Assembly: GCA_040274765.1 (NCBI GenBank)
Contig: JBEMAY010000014.1
Coordinates: forward strand, 1-59,238
Direction: 5' to 3'
Source: Psychrobacillus sp040274765
Lineage (GTDB): Bacteria > Bacillota > Bacilli > Bacillales_A > Planococcaceae
DNA length: 59,238 bases
Shown here: positions 57,224-59,238 of the stretch, one piece after another
Numbering within the stretch: position 1 is the stretch's first letter
Layout of the letters: the number at the start of each line of letters is the position of its first letter
Made by a program: the position numbers and the translations under genes
The notes under the pieces: model-generated
Told to the model about the DNA's origin: nothing
The model's database searches: none
What the model saw: the letters and a program-made list of their open reading frames with translations, nothing else

Positions 57224-58783
57224 TTATTTTGCGTATTCGACAGCTCTAGTTTCCCTAATAACAGTTACTTTAATGTGACCAGGATAATCGAGCTCTTCTT
57301 CAATTCGCTTACGGATGTCTCTTGCCAAACGATGAGCTGTAATATCATCAATTTGATCTGGGCGAACCATGATTCGAATTTCTCTACCTGCTTGAATAGC
57401 AAAGGATTTTTCTACGCCTTCATAAGACTCAGAAATCTCTTCTAGTTTTTCTAAACGGCGAATGTAATTTTCTAGTGTTTCACTTCTTGCCCCAGGTCTA
57501 GCTGCAGATAATGCATCTGCTGCTGCTACTAATACGGCAATGACAGAAGTAGCTTCTGTATCTCCGTGATGGGAAGCGATACTATTGATTACTACCGGAT
57601 GTTCTTTATACTTTCTTGCAAGTTCTACACCTATTTCAACATGGCTTCCTTCCACTTCATGGTCAATCGCTTTACCGATGTCATGTAATAAGCCTGCACG
57701 TCTAGCAAGTGTAACGTCTTCTCCAAGCTCTGCGGCTAGGAGACCAGATAAATAAGCAACTTCTGTAGAATGTTTCAATACGTTTTGACCGTAGCTTGTA
57801 CGGTATCTTAAACGTCCTAAAATCTTCATTAAATCTGGATGTAGGTTATGAACGCCAATGTCAAATGTAGTCTGTTCACCTATTTCGCGAATTTGTTCAT
57901 CTACTTCTCTTCTAGACTTCTCTACCATTTCTTCAATTCGAGCAGGATGGATACGACCATCTTGCACTAATTTTTCAAGGGCTAAACGAGCAGTCTCTCT
58001 TCTAATCGGATCGAACCCGGAAAGAATAACAGCCTCTGGTGTGTCGTCAATGATCAGATCGATACCAGTCAATGTTTCGAGCGTACGAATGTTTCGTCCT
58101 TCACGTCCGATAATTCGTCCTTTCATCTCGTCATTTGGTAAGTTTACAACCGAAACCGTAGTTTCTGCCACGTGATCCGCTGCAAATCTTTGTAAGGCAA
58201 GTGAAAGTATTTCTCTCGATTTCTTGTCAGCCTCTTCTTTGGCTCTTGTTTCAGATTCTTTAGTCATCACAGCTATATCTGTAGCCAATTCGTTTTCTAC
58301 CTCTTGAAGAATAATAGTTTTTGCTTCTTCACGAGTTAGAGTAGAAATACGTTGTAGCTCCGTCTGTTGCTCTTCAACTAGTTCATCCACTTTACTTTCC
58401 TTTTGTTCGATATGCTGTTGTCTTTGTGTTAGAGCATCTTCTTTACGCTCAAGACTTACTTCTCTCTTGTTTAGAGCATCATCTTTACGATCTAGATTCT
58501 CTTCTCTTTGTAATAACCGATTTTCCTGTTTTTGCAGTTCCATGCGGCGTTCTCGGATGTCAGATTCAGCTTCATTTCGTAATTGGTGAGTTTCATCTTT
58601 GGCTTCTAAAAGTGCTTCCTTCTTTAATGCTTCTGCCTCACGCTTTGCTTCCTCTATAATGAGTACAGAAGATTGTTTTGCACCAGTCACTTTTGAATCG
58701 TTCACTTTTTTCAGATAACCGTAACCAACAGCGCCACCGATAATAAGACCAAGCAAAGCGGAGATGATAATTTCCCATGTCAT
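57224..58783 (-). CDS. rny: Ribonuclease Y
   Basis: 519 residues, the usual size. N-terminal membrane anchor (WEIIISALLGLIIGGAVGYGYLKKV), then a ~170-residue coiled coil rich in E/K/R, a KH domain (MKGRIIGREGRNIRTLETLTG) and an HD phosphohydrolase domain (VLKHSTEVAYLSGLLAAEL ... LLHDIGKAIDHEVEGSH). The main endonuclease of mRNA decay, guided by the Ric complex whose RicA is encoded here. The start is ATG at 58783 (GGGGGTG upstream), not the GTG at 58792. Confidence 0.97.
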   Translation of the reverse strand: MTWEIIISALLGLIIGGAVGYGYLKKVNDSKVTGAKQSSVLIIEEAKREAEALKKEALLEAKDETHQLRNEAESDIRERRMELQKQENRLLQREENLDRKDDALNKREVSLERKEDALTQRQQHIEQKESKVDELVEEQQTELQRISTLTREEAKTIILQEVENELATDIAVMTKESETRAKEEADKKSREILSLALQRFAADHVAETTVSVVNLPNDEMKGRIIGREGRNIRTLETLTGIDLIIDDTPEAVILSGFDPIRRETARLALEKLVQDGRIHPARIEEMVEKSRREVDEQIREIGEQTTFDIGVHNLHPDLMKILGRLRYRTSYGQNVLKHSTEVAYLSGLLAAELGEDVTLARRAGLLHDIGKAIDHEVEGSHVEIGVELARKYKEHPVVINSIASHHGDTEATSVIAVLVAAADALSAARPGARSETLENYIRRLEKLEEISESYEGVEKSFAIQAGREIRIMVRPDQIDDITAHRLARDIRKRIEEELDYPGHIKVTVIRETRAVEYAK

Positions 58784-58882
58784 TTCGAACACCCCCTCTT
58801 GCTATACTTTTAAGTTTTCAGTCGGCACATATACGCAAATACGATGCATATTTGTACAGCTTTTTAGTCAATTAATAAAGAA

Positions 58883-58912
58883 ATTATACAATTTTAATTG
58901 TATAGATGTAGA
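58883..58912 (-). promoter_or_regulatory. Candidate rny promoter
   Basis: On the minus strand, TCTACA (58907-58912), an 18-bp spacer and a perfect TATAAT (58883-58888) give a ~93-nt leader to rny. An ATACAATT-TT-AATTGTAT palindrome (58886-58903) overlaps the -10 and spacer. Confidence 0.45.
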
Positions 58913-59238
58913 AATACTCTGTCAAGGAAACGGAAGAATATTATTAGTTTAGAAAAAGGAGATCTACATTAAGATATTACCTAAATAAATTAATTTCATA
59001 ATTCCTATTTGAGTCAATTTCCTAATTTCTTTTATTATGTAGCCTATGTTAAGTCTATAGTAGATTAATAACGAGATTAACTCTCTTAATTAGAAAGTAT
59101 AATTAATTTTTATAGCGCCTAGTTGGTTTATCGCCTTTGGAGTTTTTGAAGTATGGTTATATTTTTTTAATGTTAGGCTGAGCTCACTTATAGAATCGGT
59201 GCCTCTGCCTGTGTTCTCCCTTAATGTGTGTAATAGAT
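58913..59238. other. Right edge, no gene recognised
   Basis: 326 bp of AT-rich sequence upstream of the rny promoter running to the window end. I see no convincing frame, tRNA or terminator; it probably belongs to the intergenic region beyond rny. Confidence 0.4.

Noticed and set aside
58764..58952. A 62-residue plus-strand frame over the rny start
   Set aside because: It overlaps the rny start and promoter antisense, without a ribosome site.

Overview
The window is about 59 kb of low-GC Firmicute chromosome. Gene order rny-ymdB-spoVS ... miaB-ricA at the right end, many AT-rich intergenic regions, strong AGGAGG-type ribosome binding sites, abundant TTG/GTG starts, lipoprotein signal peptides and T-tailed intrinsic terminators all point to an endospore-forming member of the Bacillales. 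A Planococcaceae/Psychrobacillus-like or related Bacillaceae host is my inference; no rRNA is present to settle it. No tRNA or rRNA gene, no intact insertion sequence, no CRISPR array and no prophage were seen.

Left part (0-14 kb). A membrane diguanylate cyclase is followed by a compact NAD salvage unit (pncA-pncB-nadD-like). It lies beside an NrtR-type Nudix/winged-helix regulator, and both transcription units carry a similar TTAAC-N5-GTTAA inverted repeat on a promoter, which suggests a local NrtR regulon. Next come two GNATs, a 3-hydroxyacyl-CoA dehydrogenase, an ECF sigma factor with a translationally overlapping membrane partner, and a decayed stretch (10.3-13.9 kb). That stretch holds small membrane or secreted proteins, a broken tyrosine recombinase, a DUF3139 gene with one nonsense codon, and a dispersed CCGTTAG-type intergenic repeat.

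Middle (14-36 kb). An SDR, a three-repeat hydrophilic protein, an OppA-like lipoprotein and a DacB-type D,D-carboxypeptidase come first. A five-gene accessory set of hydrolases and acetyltransferases follows, then a P-loop kinase-like/GNAT pair, a glutathione peroxidase, a LURP-one-like protein, a DUF1835 protein, SstT, EcsC, a large secreted propeller/carbohydrate-binding-like protein and SelO. A perfectly phased 6 x 21-bp repeat array lies at 30.57-30.70 kb.

Right part (36-59 kb). A tightly packed six-gene unit carries two methyltransferases, a hydrolase and an AlkZ-like protein. It is followed by small membrane proteins, an XRE regulator, an MFS exporter, and an ABC-2 transporter beside a LytTR regulator fused to a degenerate ABC domain. 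A complete TAXI-TRAP uptake operon comes next, then the conserved core ricA, miaB, korB, korA, spoVS, ymdB, rny (all minus strand). Between miaB and korB lies a ~470-bp non-coding array of about 23 units spaced ~21 bp, with 43-bp and 104-bp higher-order periods. With its smaller 30.6-kb cousin it is the most unusual thing in the window.
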